46,859 bases of DNA from Paludibacteraceae bacterium (GTDB taxonomy: Bacteria > Bacteroidota > Bacteroidia > Bacteroidales > Paludibacteraceae). Shown piece by piece: positions 7,173 to 16,112 of the stretch. The notes below the pieces were generated by a model that worked only from the letters and a program-made list of their open reading frames with translations, searched no databases and was not told the DNA's origin. The position numbers and the translations under genes were made by a program. Numbering within the stretch: the stretch's first letter is position 1; each line of letters opens with the position of its first letter. The stretch is from the NCBI GenBank assembly GCA_024401495.1, contig JAKSKW010000015.1:1-46859 (forward strand), given 5' to 3'.

Positions 7173-8748
7173 ACATAGATGGCGTTAAGAAATGGATCTG
7201 CATATCCTGCATAAGTTCCTTTAGCTGAGCAGAGATATTCTTATTTCTTTCTGTGATGATCTCGCTATTGACGATATTCTGTACATTGTCGGAATGGTAA
7301 TTCTCACGTCCGACGGAGAATCCATCAAAACCGGCGATTGTGATTCGTCGTCTTCCTATTTTCTTGAGCAGACGCAATAGCATTAGGCACGCGTTGTCAG
7401 CCTCACCATATTTAGAGCAGACAAGCGATTTATAGTTGACGAGTATAGCTGAACCATTGTCGACGTGGACATTCGACGTCGCTATGATGCTCTTATCTTT
7501 TTGACTGAAAGATGTCCAATCAATCGAACTTTCTCTCTTTGAGTTGCTATAGAATAGGATGTCGCTGTCGAAAGAACTGCTTGTGAAGTTGACGGTGATG
7601 ACGAGCGTCTTATGAATCTTAAGATACTCCTTGATCAAAATTTCCTCCTGTGAGATGCTCTTACCTGGAGCAAGAATCAAAATCTCACGGCCATCCAACA
7701 ATGTTTTCAAGCTTACAAGGTTATCAGCGTCGTCGATAGCCTGATTCTGATAGTCGATATAAAGGTTTTCAATCTCCTCCTGATTATAATGCGAACGATG
7801 TTCCTGAGGCAAAGACGCCAATATCTCATTGATAGCCTGCACACCTATCGTCTGCTTGTTGGCAAGATAAGTGGCATAATTAGGATGGCATCCGTTCACC
7901 GACGCAATATAATATGGCATCGAGTAGCCCCAAGGTTGTCTTGCGAAAATCGCTGCGACGCAATTATCCACGATCTCAAGGATTGGGATGATGCCGTAAT
8001 GCTTGCCATAATTGTCGTTGAGATACATTGTCAGCAACTCAGTGCAAAGATTTCCAGCGCCACGTCCCATTCCAAGCACGGAGGAGTCGATGATGATGTC
8101 TCTGTCGTTGTTCTGACGCAACAACTCCTGCGAATTGGTGAACGACATCTGGAGATTGTTGTGAGAGTGGAATCCTATACATATTGAGGATTTCAGATTC
8201 TCACTATATAATGAAAACAAACGTTTCAACTGGTCTGGCTTCATTGAGCCAAACGAATCCACGATATAGACAGCACGTGGATTCATGGCATTACATCTGT
8301 CGAAAAGGAGTTTGAAATCTTCGTCGGAATAAGCCACTGTGTTCATCGGCTGGACAAACACTTCATATCCCTTCTTCTGTACTCCTTCGCAAAACTGTAA
8401 CGCTTTATCTAAATCTTTTTGGTGGAATGCGATTCTGATATTCACACGGCACGAGCCATCCGACTCAGGAAGTTCTGTCAGATCACACTCACCATAATTC
8501 ACCATGCAGGCGATGTCTCGGTCTGCATTTGATCTGGCAATGTCTAAGATATCGTTAAAATTGGTATAGATTGTACGGTTGGCGTCGTATTGTTTGCGTG
8601 GACTATAGAAACCACACTCCACGATGTCAATATGAGCTCCGGACAGTTTTTCTATAATAAACTTTATATTATTCTCCCCGAATTCCCAATTATTGACATA
8701 ACCGCCATCTCGTAGCGTGCAATCTAGAATTTTAACTTCATGCGACAT
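7159..8748 (-). CDS. HMGL-type (DRE-TIM) pyruvate aldolase with C-terminal Rossmann-like domain
   Basis: A 529-residue two-domain protein. Residues 5-310 are a DRE-TIM metallolyase barrel related to 4-hydroxy-2-oxovalerate aldolase and HMG-CoA lyase: ILDCTLRDGGYVNNW at 7-21 (metal ligand Asp9, Arg13), the metal-binding FHSHNN at 193-198, and GMGRGAGN at 226-233. Residues about 353-529 form a second domain starting GREILILAPGKSIS, which resembles the nucleotide-sugar-linked Rossmann-like domain of the DUF115/MptE type (tentative). Between a CMP-sugar synthetase and a sialyltransferase-like gene, the likely role is to condense pyruvate with an aldehyde sugar to give a 4-hydroxy-2-oxo acid sugar. 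That is inference; it could instead make a short keto-acid substituent. It starts 3 nt after the preceding stop codon. Confidence 0.8.
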   Translation of the reverse strand: MSHEVKILDCTLRDGGYVNNWEFGENNIKFIIEKLSGAHIDIVECGFYSPRKQYDANRTIYTNFNDILDIARSNADRDIACMVNYGECDLTELPESDGSCRVNIRIAFHQKDLDKALQFCEGVQKKGYEVFVQPMNTVAYSDEDFKLLFDRCNAMNPRAVYIVDSFGSMKPDQLKRLFSLYSENLKSSICIGFHSHNNLQMSFTNSQELLRQNNDRDIIIDSSVLGMGRGAGNLCTELLTMYLNDNYGKHYGIIPILEIVDNCVAAIFARQPWGYSMPYYIASVNGCHPNYATYLANKQTIGVQAINEILASLPQEHRSHYNQEEIENLYIDYQNQAIDDADNLVSLKTLLDGREILILAPGKSISQEEILIKEYLKIHKTLVITVNFTSSSFDSDILFYSNSKRESSIDWTSFSQKDKSIIATSNVHVDNGSAILVNYKSLVCSKYGEADNACLMLLRLLKKIGRRRITIAGFDGFSVGRENYHSDNVQNIVNSEIITERNKNISAQLKELMQDMQIHFLTPSMYVTE

Positions 8749-8751
8749 AGA

Positions 8752-9411
8752 TCAACGGTTGATTACGTTATTGTATAGAATATTAGCCAACTCGAAATCA
8801 AACTTCTCGTCGATATCCACAGCCTCAATATCAGAGACTTCCACCTTCAACGGATTGTTTCCGATTCGACGGTTCATCTCCGAGATGATAGAATTTTTGT
8901 AGATATAGAAGCCACTTGTCTCGGCATAGATTGGAGGCAAATCCTGTGTTCTTGCGATTTTATCAAGGCTGTAATTCAACGGTTTGTCATTCATCCACAA
9001 GAAATCCTGGATTTTCTTCACAGCAAAAGCTGAATCGTAACCGTCGTTCATCACAGCAAGCAGACCTTTACGGATTGACTCGGCTGAGACGAAAGGTGAT
9101 GTGGCATGAGTCATAACGTAGATTTCCGAATCCACGTCTTTGGCAAACGAGCTAAGCACATCGTTGATTGAGGAAGTGTCCTGATCCAAACTCTCCGATC
9201 TCTTCAAATAAGTCACTCCAGAAGGCAAGAATTGTTGCACATCAGGATTACTGCAATACACAAAAATCTCGTCAATCTCAGGAATCTTCTTCAATGTGTT
9301 GAGGATATAGCAACACAACGGATCTCCATTGTCAAATTTCTTTGTGTTCTTTCCTGGCAGTCTTCTGTTGTTTAATTTCATCGGAACAACTGCAACAACT
9401 TTTCTTTTCAT
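8752..9411 (-). CDS. Acylneuraminate/Kdo-type cytidylyltransferase (CMP-sugar synthetase)
   Basis: Activates a 2-keto-3-deoxy acid sugar with CTP to a CMP-sugar in the cytoplasm. At 219 residues it is the size of NeuA/KdsB-type catalytic domains. The N terminus carries the diagnostic P-loop-like motif VVPMKLNNRRLPGKNTKKF (family pattern PxRxxSxRLPxKN, with the first Arg replaced by Lys). Further conserved segments are VYVMTHATSPF-like YVMTHATSPF (CTP/metal region), then AVKKIQDFLWMN, YAETSGFYIYK, and VDIDEKFDFELAN near the C terminus (metal-binding Asp). It is the first gene of the operon, followed by the aldolase and the glycosyltransferase. The precise sugar is not known. Confidence 0.88.
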   Translation of the reverse strand: MKRKVVAVVPMKLNNRRLPGKNTKKFDNGDPLCCYILNTLKKIPEIDEIFVYCSNPDVQQFLPSGVTYLKRSESLDQDTSSINDVLSSFAKDVDSEIYVMTHATSPFVSAESIRKGLLAVMNDGYDSAFAVKKIQDFLWMNDKPLNYSLDKIARTQDLPPIYAETSGFYIYKNSIISEMNRRIGNNPLKVEVSDIEAVDIDEKFDFELANILYNNVINR

Positions 9412-9492
9412 ATTACGTTAAAATTCAATTCATTACAAATTTCATCAAATCACAAATAGCAATCAAACACACCACCGTGATTATAACAAAAA

Positions 9493-9523
9493 CAAAAGTA
9501 ACCCTTTTTTAGAGATAATACAA
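9493..9523 (-). promoter_or_regulatory. Putative promoter of the CMP-sugar operon
   Basis: On the minus strand TACTTTTG (CAAAAGTA at 9493-9500) fits TAnnTTTG, with TTG (caa at 9521-9523) 20 nt further upstream. It lies about 82 nt before the ATG at 9411. Confidence 0.5.
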
Positions 9524-9572
9524 CAATTTTGAAAATTATGGGCATCAGCACGGCAAGCACAAAGCAATTCAA

Positions 9573-9598
9573 GGGCAAGCACAAGGCATTACCCCTAC
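9573..9598 (-). repeat. REP-like element, GTAG head with GGGTRA stem
   Basis: On the minus strand GTAG is followed by GGGTAATGCC-TTGTGC-TTGCCC, a slightly degenerate copy of the element at 16060-16085. It lies within the 295-nt gap between the CMP-sugar operon and the TPR gene. Apart from the two promoters, nothing else is recognised in that gap. Confidence 0.6.
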
Positions 9599-9649
9599 AT
9601 GATGTCCAACAACATCTATTTCACAGACACTATATAACGCAAAATGAAT

Positions 9650-9657
9650 TACTTTTG
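9650..9657 (+). promoter_or_regulatory. Putative -7 element (TACTTTTG) for the TPR gene
   Basis: TACTTTTG fits TAnnTTTG and lies 50 nt before the preferred ATG at 9707. This supports the downstream start, because an ATG at 9644 would precede the promoter. Confidence 0.45.
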
Positions 9658-9706
9658 TATGGACAATCTTGCAAAAACCACTACAACAAGGACTACCACA
9701 ACAACT

Positions 9707-10885
9707 ATGAGACAATTATTTTTGTATATCTTCATACTAATATCCATTGCCGCGACGTCGGCCCAAACCATTTTCCGTATTCAGGATGAGACTCAGCTTC
9801 TGCATCTTCCTGAACTTAACGACGATTATTTCCAATCTTCCAATGCTTCAATAGACGAACTTTACGATATAACCAACCGTATGCCGGGCAATTCGGTTGC
9901 CTATATGCAGCTCTGCTATAAATTGAAACGTGAGGAAAGACATGATGAGGCTATGGAGGCGATCAAACAGGCTATGAAATTCAACCCTACCAACAAGGAT
10001 CTAATCAACTTGGCTGGTGCCATCCTCCTTCACAACCATCAGTACAACGACCTTGAGAAGATCTGTCAGGTGGCAGTGAGCAAAGATCCTAAACTTGCCG
10101 ACGCCTACAACATTCTAGGCATCATCGCTCAGGAGAAGGGAGAGAATGCCAAAGCCATCTACCATTTCAACCATGCGTTGAGCATCAAAAAGAAGAAATA
10201 CAACGCTATCAAGTTTAATCTTGCCAACGCTGAACGCTCTTCTAAAAACTACGCTGAGGCTATCAAACTCTATCAGAACAGTTTGAAGAAATTCATGGCT
10301 GACAAGAATTTCGTCTCCGCTAAGAATTTCCGTTTCCATCAGCCCAACAAGGCGTGGGTGTACAACAATATCGGTCTTACTCTTACAATGGCTGGAGAAT
10401 ACGAAAACGCCTTGTCGGAATACCGTAAATCATTAAATTACAGCAAGAATCCAGCCCGTACTTATAACGGTATGGCTTGCACTCACTACGAGCTCGGACA
10501 ACCAGATTCAAGCATCAAATATCTGAACATGGCTATCGAAGCGTCGCCTAAATACGCGTCGCCTTACAAGAATCTCGGCAACGTCTACTATGAGCAAGGC
10601 AAGTACGAGAAAGCATTGTCATTCTACGAGAAAGCGTATGATCTCGACAAAGACGACGAGTGGCTTCTATGCAAACTCGCGTCGACGCTGAAAAACCTCA
10701 AGCGATACGAGGAGGCTATTTCATTTTTCTCAAAAGCGACTCAGATCGACAAGACTGACCACGAAGCCTACTACCAACTAGGTCTTTGCTACCACCGTTT
10801 GGAAAACACTCCTCTTGCTCAGGAGAATTTCAAGAAAGCCGAAAGGTTAGGCAGCAAAACAGCGAAAGGCTGGATCAGAAAGTAA
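9707..10885 (+). CDS. Secreted tetratricopeptide-repeat protein
   Basis: A 392-residue exported protein with a signal peptide (MRQLFLYIFILISIAATSAQ). The ATG at 9707 is chosen over the in-frame ATG at 9644 because the longer N terminus (a run of Thr) hides the signal and would begin before the likely promoter. The body is a chain of TPR units from about residue 55 to the end. Clear ones are AYNILGIIAQEKGENAKAIY, VYNNIGLTLTMAGEYENALS, PYKNLGNVYYEQGKYEKALS, LLCKLASTLKNLKRYEEAIS and AYYQLGLCYHRLENTPLAQE. TPR arrays act as protein-protein scaffolds in the periplasm or envelope; the partner is unknown. The next gene starts 22 nt downstream and is probably co-transcribed. Confidence 0.88.
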   Translation: MRQLFLYIFILISIAATSAQTIFRIQDETQLLHLPELNDDYFQSSNASIDELYDITNRMPGNSVAYMQLCYKLKREERHDEAMEAIKQAMKFNPTNKDLINLAGAILLHNHQYNDLEKICQVAVSKDPKLADAYNILGIIAQEKGENAKAIYHFNHALSIKKKKYNAIKFNLANAERSSKNYAEAIKLYQNSLKKFMADKNFVSAKNFRFHQPNKAWVYNNIGLTLTMAGEYENALSEYRKSLNYSKNPARTYNGMACTHYELGQPDSSIKYLNMAIEASPKYASPYKNLGNVYYEQGKYEKALSFYEKAYDLDKDDEWLLCKLASTLKNLKRYEEAISFFSKATQIDKTDHEAYYQLGLCYHRLENTPLAQENFKKAERLGSKTAKGWIRK

Positions 10886-10907
10886 CAACAACCCAACACC
10901 ATAGGAG

Positions 10908-11564
10908 ATGAAACATTTACTTTTGACATTATCGTTTATTTCTGTAGCAGGATTTCTAAATGAATCTCACGCCAAACTATTCAACAACGGTGGATTCACC
11001 TCTACAGACAGACAACATATTGATATCCGTGGAAATGCGAAGCAAGTGGTAGTACATAGATTAGACTACGATAAGTCCATATCCAACTATGTAGAGAACG
11101 AGTCGGAAAAGAAAACTTATTCCTTCAGCAAAAAAGGAGTACTTGCCCACAATTTTAAGACCGACAAATTAACGAGAGATAAAAAAGGCCGATTGATAAA
11201 GAAAGAGACCACTATCTCCGATTCAAAACAAAAAGTAACCAAAATAGTAACTGAGGAATTCTCCTACGATAAAGATGGAAACGTCTCTTCTATAACATCA
11301 AAAGGAGACAGCAACGTGACAACATGTTTCTACTACGACGCTGATGGCAACTGCACATCAGCTCTTTCCTATTACAATGGTAAAGATGTAAAGAAAGAAG
11401 AATCAACTACATATAAGATTGAAGCCACAGACCTACAAGAAAACTGGACAGTCCGTAAGGCAACATGCATCACAAAGTATAGAGATGTCGTGACTGGTGT
11501 TTTCAGCAAACAAGACACGACATTCCGCTACGAAAAGAGAGACATCACTTATTTGAAGAAATAG
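10908..11564 (+). CDS. Secreted protein with YD-repeat-like strands, function unknown
   Basis: A 218-residue protein with an N-terminal signal peptide (MKHLLLTLSFISVAGFLNES, then HA). The mature part is rich in charged, strand-like repeats resembling the YD/RHS pattern: YSFSKKGVLAHNF, LTRDKKGRLIKKE, FSYDKDGNVSSIT, FYYDADGNCTSAL. Such patterns often form a beta-sheet curl in envelope proteins of Bacteroidota, but this protein is too short for an RHS shell. It lies 22 nt after the TPR gene and probably forms an operon with it. No specific function is recognised. Confidence 0.75.
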   Translation: MKHLLLTLSFISVAGFLNESHAKLFNNGGFTSTDRQHIDIRGNAKQVVVHRLDYDKSISNYVENESEKKTYSFSKKGVLAHNFKTDKLTRDKKGRLIKKETTISDSKQKVTKIVTEEFSYDKDGNVSSITSKGDSNVTTCFYYDADGNCTSALSYYNGKDVKKEESTTYKIEATDLQENWTVRKATCITKYRDVVTGVFSKQDTTFRYEKRDITYLKK

Positions 11565-11652
11565 AAGAGTTTTCGACTGCATAACTCTATTGTGTAACAA
11601 AGAAAATGACATTTTTGATAGTAAAAGGCATAAGAAGTAGCAAAATTTGTCG

Positions 11653-11660
11653 TACCTTTG
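11653..11660 (+). promoter_or_regulatory. Putative -7 element (TACCTTTG) for the activase gene
   Basis: TACCTTTG fits TAnnTTTG and lies 19 nt before the ATG at 11680. A matching -33 box is not obvious. Confidence 0.5.
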
Positions 11661-11679
11661 CACATGAAAATATTCGAAT

Positions 11680-14600
11680 ATGCAGATTGAAAAAATAAAT
11701 GTCGGACTGGATGCTGGTAGCACGACATTAAAAATTGTGGCTACAAACGAAGCGTGTGATGTATTATTCACAGACTACAACCGACATAATGCGGACATAC
11801 CGAAGGCTCTTGCTGACTCACTTGAAAGATTAAAGGAGAAGATTGGCGGTGACGCAATGGTTCGTTTCCAGGCTACTGGTAGCGCTGGAATGGGATTGTG
11901 TGAACGTCTTGGACTTCCTTTCATCCAGGAGGTTGTGGCAGCAACTGAAGTTGTTTTGAAAAAGTACCCTGAGACTAAGACTCTTGTTGATATCGGAGGA
12001 GAGGACACTAAGATGATCTTCTTCAACAAAAATATGCAGGCTGACATACGTATGAATGGTAACTGTGCCGGAGGTACAGGTGCGTTCATCGATCAGATGG
12101 CCATGATTCTTGGTGTTTCCGTTGCAGAGTTGAGCGACATGGCTCTACGTGCAAAGGTGGTGCATCCGATTGCTAGCCGCTGTGGAGTATTCTCTAAAAC
12201 TGATATCCAAAACCTTATCGCGCTTAATGTTTGTCGTGAGGAGATCGCGGCAAGTATTTTTAATGCCGTTGCGACGCAGGTGCTTTCCACTCTTTCACGA
12301 GGCATGGATATTTTGCCTAAGGTGTTCTTGTGTGGTGGTCCGTTCGCCTATATCCCTGCATTGAGAAATATTTTCCAGAAGAAGATGAACATGTCCGACG
12401 AGGATGTCATCTACTCTGATTATTCAAATGTAATTCCAGCTCTTGGAGCCAGTCTTGCCATCAAGGAAGACGTGAAGTTCAAGAGCCTCAACGAATATAT
12501 CACTCTTCTTAATAATTCCGACAAATCTGCAATCAAGATTAAGAAATCTGGTTTGCAGCCTCTATTCACGTCGCAGAAGGAGCGTGAGGATTGGGAGAAG
12601 GAGAAGAGCAACAACAAAATTGAAAACGTAGAGCTCGCCGACATCAAAAGCGAGGTTTGCTATATAGGTATTGACTCGGGAAGTACCACTACCAAGGTTG
12701 TGGCTATGGACGAGGACGAGAAGATCTTCTACACTTTCTATAAGAAGAGTTCAGGTCGTCCGTTGGAGACGGTGAGCGAAGGCTTGACTAAGTTGGTTGA
12801 GGATGCTAAGGCAGCAGGCAAGAACCTGATTGTCAAGGCGGCATGTTCTACTGGCTATGGTGAGGACTTGATCAAAACTGCTTACGGTCTCGACTACGGT
12901 ATGGTGGAGACTATCGCCCACTACACTGCGGCCCACAAATTGAATCCAAAGGTTTCGTTTATCCTCGACATCGGTGGTCAGGACATGAAGGCAATCTTCG
13001 TGGAGAACGGAACAATCAATAAGCTTGAGATCAACGAGGCTTGCTCAAGCGGTTGCGGATCCTTCATCGACAGTTTCGCAGCTTCACTTAGCCATCCAAT
13101 CGAACAGTTCGTAGAGAAGGCATTGCAGAGCACCAATCCACAGGATCTGGGTACACGATGCACCGTCTTCATGAACTCCAAAGTGCGTCAGTGTGTGCGC
13201 GAGGGAGCCACAATCGAGGATATCTCCGCTGGTTTGGCTTACTCCGTAGTCGGCAACTGCTTATATAAAGTATTGAAACTTAAAGACGTAAGCGAACTTG
13301 GCGACCACATCGTGCTTCAGGGAGGAACAATGCGCAACAAAGCCGTTGTGCGTGCGTTCGAGAACAGCATCAAGAAGACAGTTGCTGTTTCCAACTATCC
13401 AGAGTTGATGGGAGCCTACGGTGCAGCCCTATACGCAAAACGTATGGGAGCAGACAACCGTCGTGAGCTATCATCTATCGCCAACCCAGGCGAATACACA
13501 GTAGAGCCATTCAGATGTGTAGGCTGTGAAAACAACTGCCACGTCTTGAAGAATATATTTGCCAACGGAAAAGTGTTCTATTCCGGCAACAAGTGTGAGA
13601 AGGTCTACACCAATAAAGGTGAGGACGAGAGAGTTACCGGCTTCAACATGAGCCTTTACAAGAGCGAGTTGGCATTCAAGAAGAATATCCGTCTCGACGC
13701 TAAATCGAATCCAAAACTAACAATCGGCATCCCACGTGTGCTTGGTATGTTTGAGGACTACCAGTTCTGGTACACTCTATTCACACTGATGGGAATCAAG
13801 GTTGTGACAAGCCCACGTTCATCGTTCAAGATGTATGAGAAGGGATTGAACACAATCATGGCAGACAACATCTGCTTCCCAGCAAAACTTGTGCATGGCC
13901 ACATCTTCGACCTTATGGAGAAGAAAGTCGACAGAATCTTCTATCCATACGTGATCTACGAGAAGAAAGATGGCGAGCACGAGAACAACACATTCAACTG
14001 CCCTATCGTAGCCGGTTATAGCGACGTCATCAAATCAGCTATCGACCCTGCGGAGAAGAGCAATATTCCAGTCGACAGCCCAGTTGTCTCATTCAAGGAT
14101 GAAAAGCTTCTGAAGAAGGCTTTGAAATCATATTTGAAAGAGATTTTAGGCTCTGACTTCTCAGAGAAGACATTCAAGGAGGCATTTACAGCCGCAATCA
14201 AGGCAGAGAATACATTCGAGAACACATTGGCAGAAAAGGCGATAGAAACGCTTGAAAAAGCCAAGAAAAGCGACCGTATGGTGATTCTTCTTGCCGGACG
14301 TCCATACCACAATGATCCGCTTATCCAGCATAAGGTGTCGGAGATCATGACTTCATTCGGAATCGACGTGGTGACTGAGGATGTGGCAAGAGGTGTCGAC
14401 GACGCCACTAAAGACTCTCATATCATTCCACAGTGGAGTTATATGAACCGTATCATGCGTGCGGCTAAGATGGTGGCTGAAAGCAAAGACAATATCCACT
14501 TCGTCCAGCTTACAAACTTTGGTTGCGGACCGGACGCGTTCATTCTTGACGAAGTCAGCGATGTATTGCGTCGCTACGGCAAAAACCATACCATTTTGAA

Positions 14601-15945
14601 GGTCGACGACGTGAATAACGCCGGAAGTCTACGTTTGAGAATCCGCAGTCTTGTGGAGAGTATCAAGTTCAAACGCCAGACAGAGGCAAAGAAGACAGCA
14701 TTCAAGACAACGCCTGAGTTTACTGTACTCGACAGAAACAAGAAGGTGTTGATTCCATATTTCTCTGAATTCCACACTCCTATCATCGAACCGATGTTTG
14801 AGTTGATGGGTTACGACGTGGAATGTTTGCCACCAGGCACACCAGAGAGTGCAAAGGCAGGTTTGCAATACGCCAATAATGAGGTTTGCTATCCAGCAAC
14901 ACTTGTTGTCGGCGACGTGATAACAGCATTGCGAAGCGGCAAATACGACCCTACCAAGATAGCATTCGCAATTACTCAGACAGGAGGACAGTGTCGTGCC
15001 ACAAACTATATTGCGTTAATCAAGAAAGCATTGCTTGCCGCAGGTTACGACAACATCCCTGTGATCTCAATCTCAGTGATGGACACAATCAACGACCAGA
15101 GCGGATTCACTCCAAACGTCAAGAAAGGAGCATTCCCAATCATCTACTCTATCTTGTTTGTTGAGGCTCTTGCAAAGATGTATTACGGCACAGCGGTAAG
15201 AGAGAAGATTCCAGGCAGTGCGAAAGCCTTGAAGGAGAAATACATGAAGAAACTTGTTGCTATATGCAAAAAGGGCGACAAAAAGGCATTGTTGAGCCTA
15301 TTGCGTGAGGCTGCTGTCGAATTCAACGACGCGGCAAACGACAAGAAAGTGCCACGCATCGGAGTTGTAGGTGAGATATACATCAAATACAACAGTTTCG
15401 GACACCAGCATGTAGTGGATTGGCTAGTAAACGAAGGTATCGAACCAGTTATTCCAAGCCTCATCGAATTCTTCAGCCAATACTTCCCTAACGCTAAGTT
15501 CAACAGGAAGAATAATCTAGAGAGAGTGTCAATCTGGCGACGTATGCTCAACAATTTCATGGAGAATAAACTCGTCGGCATGATGAATGAGTTCGACAAA
15601 GCGGCGTCGGCATTCAGATACTACGAGAAGAGCGCTGACATCAACCACGAGATGGAGAACGCAGCAAAGATAGTCTGCCCTGCAGCTCAGTTTGGTGAGG
15701 GATGGTTGATTCCAGCGGAGTTCGTTTCATTCGCACAACGAGGCATCAACGCGGCAGTCAGTTTGCAGCCATTCGGATGTATCGCCAACCATGTGATAAG
15801 CAAGGGAGTCGAGAGAAAGGTGAAGAAACTATATCCAGATATGAACCTTCTATTCCTTGATTTCGACGGTGGAGTGAGCGAGGTCAACGTATTGAACCGA
15901 CTACACTTCATGGCAAGACAGGTGAAGATGCAGAATCTTGATTAA
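11680..15945 (+). CDS. 2-hydroxyacyl-CoA dehydratase activase / BcrAD-BadFG family fusion
   Basis: A 1421-residue cytoplasmic protein. Two ASKHA-type ATPase domains lie in tandem: the first begins GLDAGSTTLKIVA and carries the Fe-S loop NGNCAGGTGAF near residue 129; the second begins GIDSGSTTTKVVAMD near residue 328 and carries NEACSSGCGSF near 453. These cysteine loops match the dimer-bridging 4Fe-4S site of HgdC. A cysteine-rich linker FRCVGCENNCHV follows near 613, and the remaining 800 residues resemble DUF2229 and the dehydratase-subunit-like COG3580/3581 region (FGCGPDAFILDEVSD, NEVCYPATLVVG, TQTGGQCRATNYI). Known activases use ATP to drive low-potential electron transfer to a dehydratase. 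The large fusion form exists in anaerobes, but its substrate is not established. No separate dehydratase genes lie nearby. Confidence 0.88.
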   Translation: MQIEKINVGLDAGSTTLKIVATNEACDVLFTDYNRHNADIPKALADSLERLKEKIGGDAMVRFQATGSAGMGLCERLGLPFIQEVVAATEVVLKKYPETKTLVDIGGEDTKMIFFNKNMQADIRMNGNCAGGTGAFIDQMAMILGVSVAELSDMALRAKVVHPIASRCGVFSKTDIQNLIALNVCREEIAASIFNAVATQVLSTLSRGMDILPKVFLCGGPFAYIPALRNIFQKKMNMSDEDVIYSDYSNVIPALGASLAIKEDVKFKSLNEYITLLNNSDKSAIKIKKSGLQPLFTSQKEREDWEKEKSNNKIENVELADIKSEVCYIGIDSGSTTTKVVAMDEDEKIFYTFYKKSSGRPLETVSEGLTKLVEDAKAAGKNLIVKAACSTGYGEDLIKTAYGLDYGMVETIAHYTAAHKLNPKVSFILDIGGQDMKAIFVENGTINKLEINEACSSGCGSFIDSFAASLSHPIEQFVEKALQSTNPQDLGTRCTVFMNSKVRQCVREGATIEDISAGLAYSVVGNCLYKVLKLKDVSELGDHIVLQGGTMRNKAVVRAFENSIKKTVAVSNYPELMGAYGAALYAKRMGADNRRELSSIANPGEYTVEPFRCVGCENNCHVLKNIFANGKVFYSGNKCEKVYTNKGEDERVTGFNMSLYKSELAFKKNIRLDAKSNPKLTIGIPRVLGMFEDYQFWYTLFTLMGIKVVTSPRSSFKMYEKGLNTIMADNICFPAKLVHGHIFDLMEKKVDRIFYPYVIYEKKDGEHENNTFNCPIVAGYSDVIKSAIDPAEKSNIPVDSPVVSFKDEKLLKKALKSYLKEILGSDFSEKTFKEAFTAAIKAENTFENTLAEKAIETLEKAKKSDRMVILLAGRPYHNDPLIQHKVSEIMTSFGIDVVTEDVARGVDDATKDSHIIPQWSYMNRIMRAAKMVAESKDNIHFVQLTNFGCGPDAFILDEVSDVLRRYGKNHTILKVDDVNNAGSLRLRIRSLVESIKFKRQTEAKKTAFKTTPEFTVLDRNKKVLIPYFSEFHTPIIEPMFELMGYDVECLPPGTPESAKAGLQYANNEVCYPATLVVGDVITALRSGKYDPTKIAFAITQTGGQCRATNYIALIKKALLAAGYDNIPVISISVMDTINDQSGFTPNVKKGAFPIIYSILFVEALAKMYYGTAVREKIPGSAKALKEKYMKKLVAICKKGDKKALLSLLREAAVEFNDAANDKKVPRIGVVGEIYIKYNSFGHQHVVDWLVNEGIEPVIPSLIEFFSQYFPNAKFNRKNNLERVSIWRRMLNNFMENKLVGMMNEFDKAASAFRYYEKSADINHEMENAAKIVCPAAQFGEGWLIPAEFVSFAQRGINAAVSLQPFGCIANHVISKGVERKVKKLYPDMNLLFLDFDGGVSEVNVLNRLHFMARQVKMQNLD

Positions 15946-15983
15946 ATGGCAAATTAAGAATACGGAATTCTTAATTATATAGA

Positions 15984-16008
15984 AAAGACGGGGCAATGCT
16001 CCGTCTTT
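15984..16008 (+). terminator. Intrinsic terminator after the activase gene (REP-like stem)
   Basis: AAAGACGGGGCA and TGCTCCGTCTTT form a 12-bp stem with one mismatch-like wobble and a one-base centre, followed by attgtttt. The stem resembles the REP palindromes at 3052 and 23948 but lacks the GTAG head. A further AT-rich inverted repeat (ATTAAGAAT / ATTCTTAAT) lies just upstream at about 15953-15975. Confidence 0.75.
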
Positions 16009-16059
16009 ATTGTTTTAAACTCTGCCGACATATTTGGATTTAGTGAATTCCTCAATCCA

Positions 16060-16085
16060 GGGTGAGCACAAGGCATCACCCCTAC
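16060..16085 (-). repeat. REP-like element, GTAG head with GGGTGA/TCACCC stem
   Basis: On the minus strand GTAG (ctac 16082-16085) directly precedes GGGTGA-TGCCTTGTGC-TCACCC. The copy at 9573-9598 is nearly identical through GCACAAGGCAT. It lies in the gap before the MreB-like gene. Confidence 0.7.
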
Positions 16086-16112
16086 GTTGCATTTTTTATG
16101 CAATTTTCAAAA

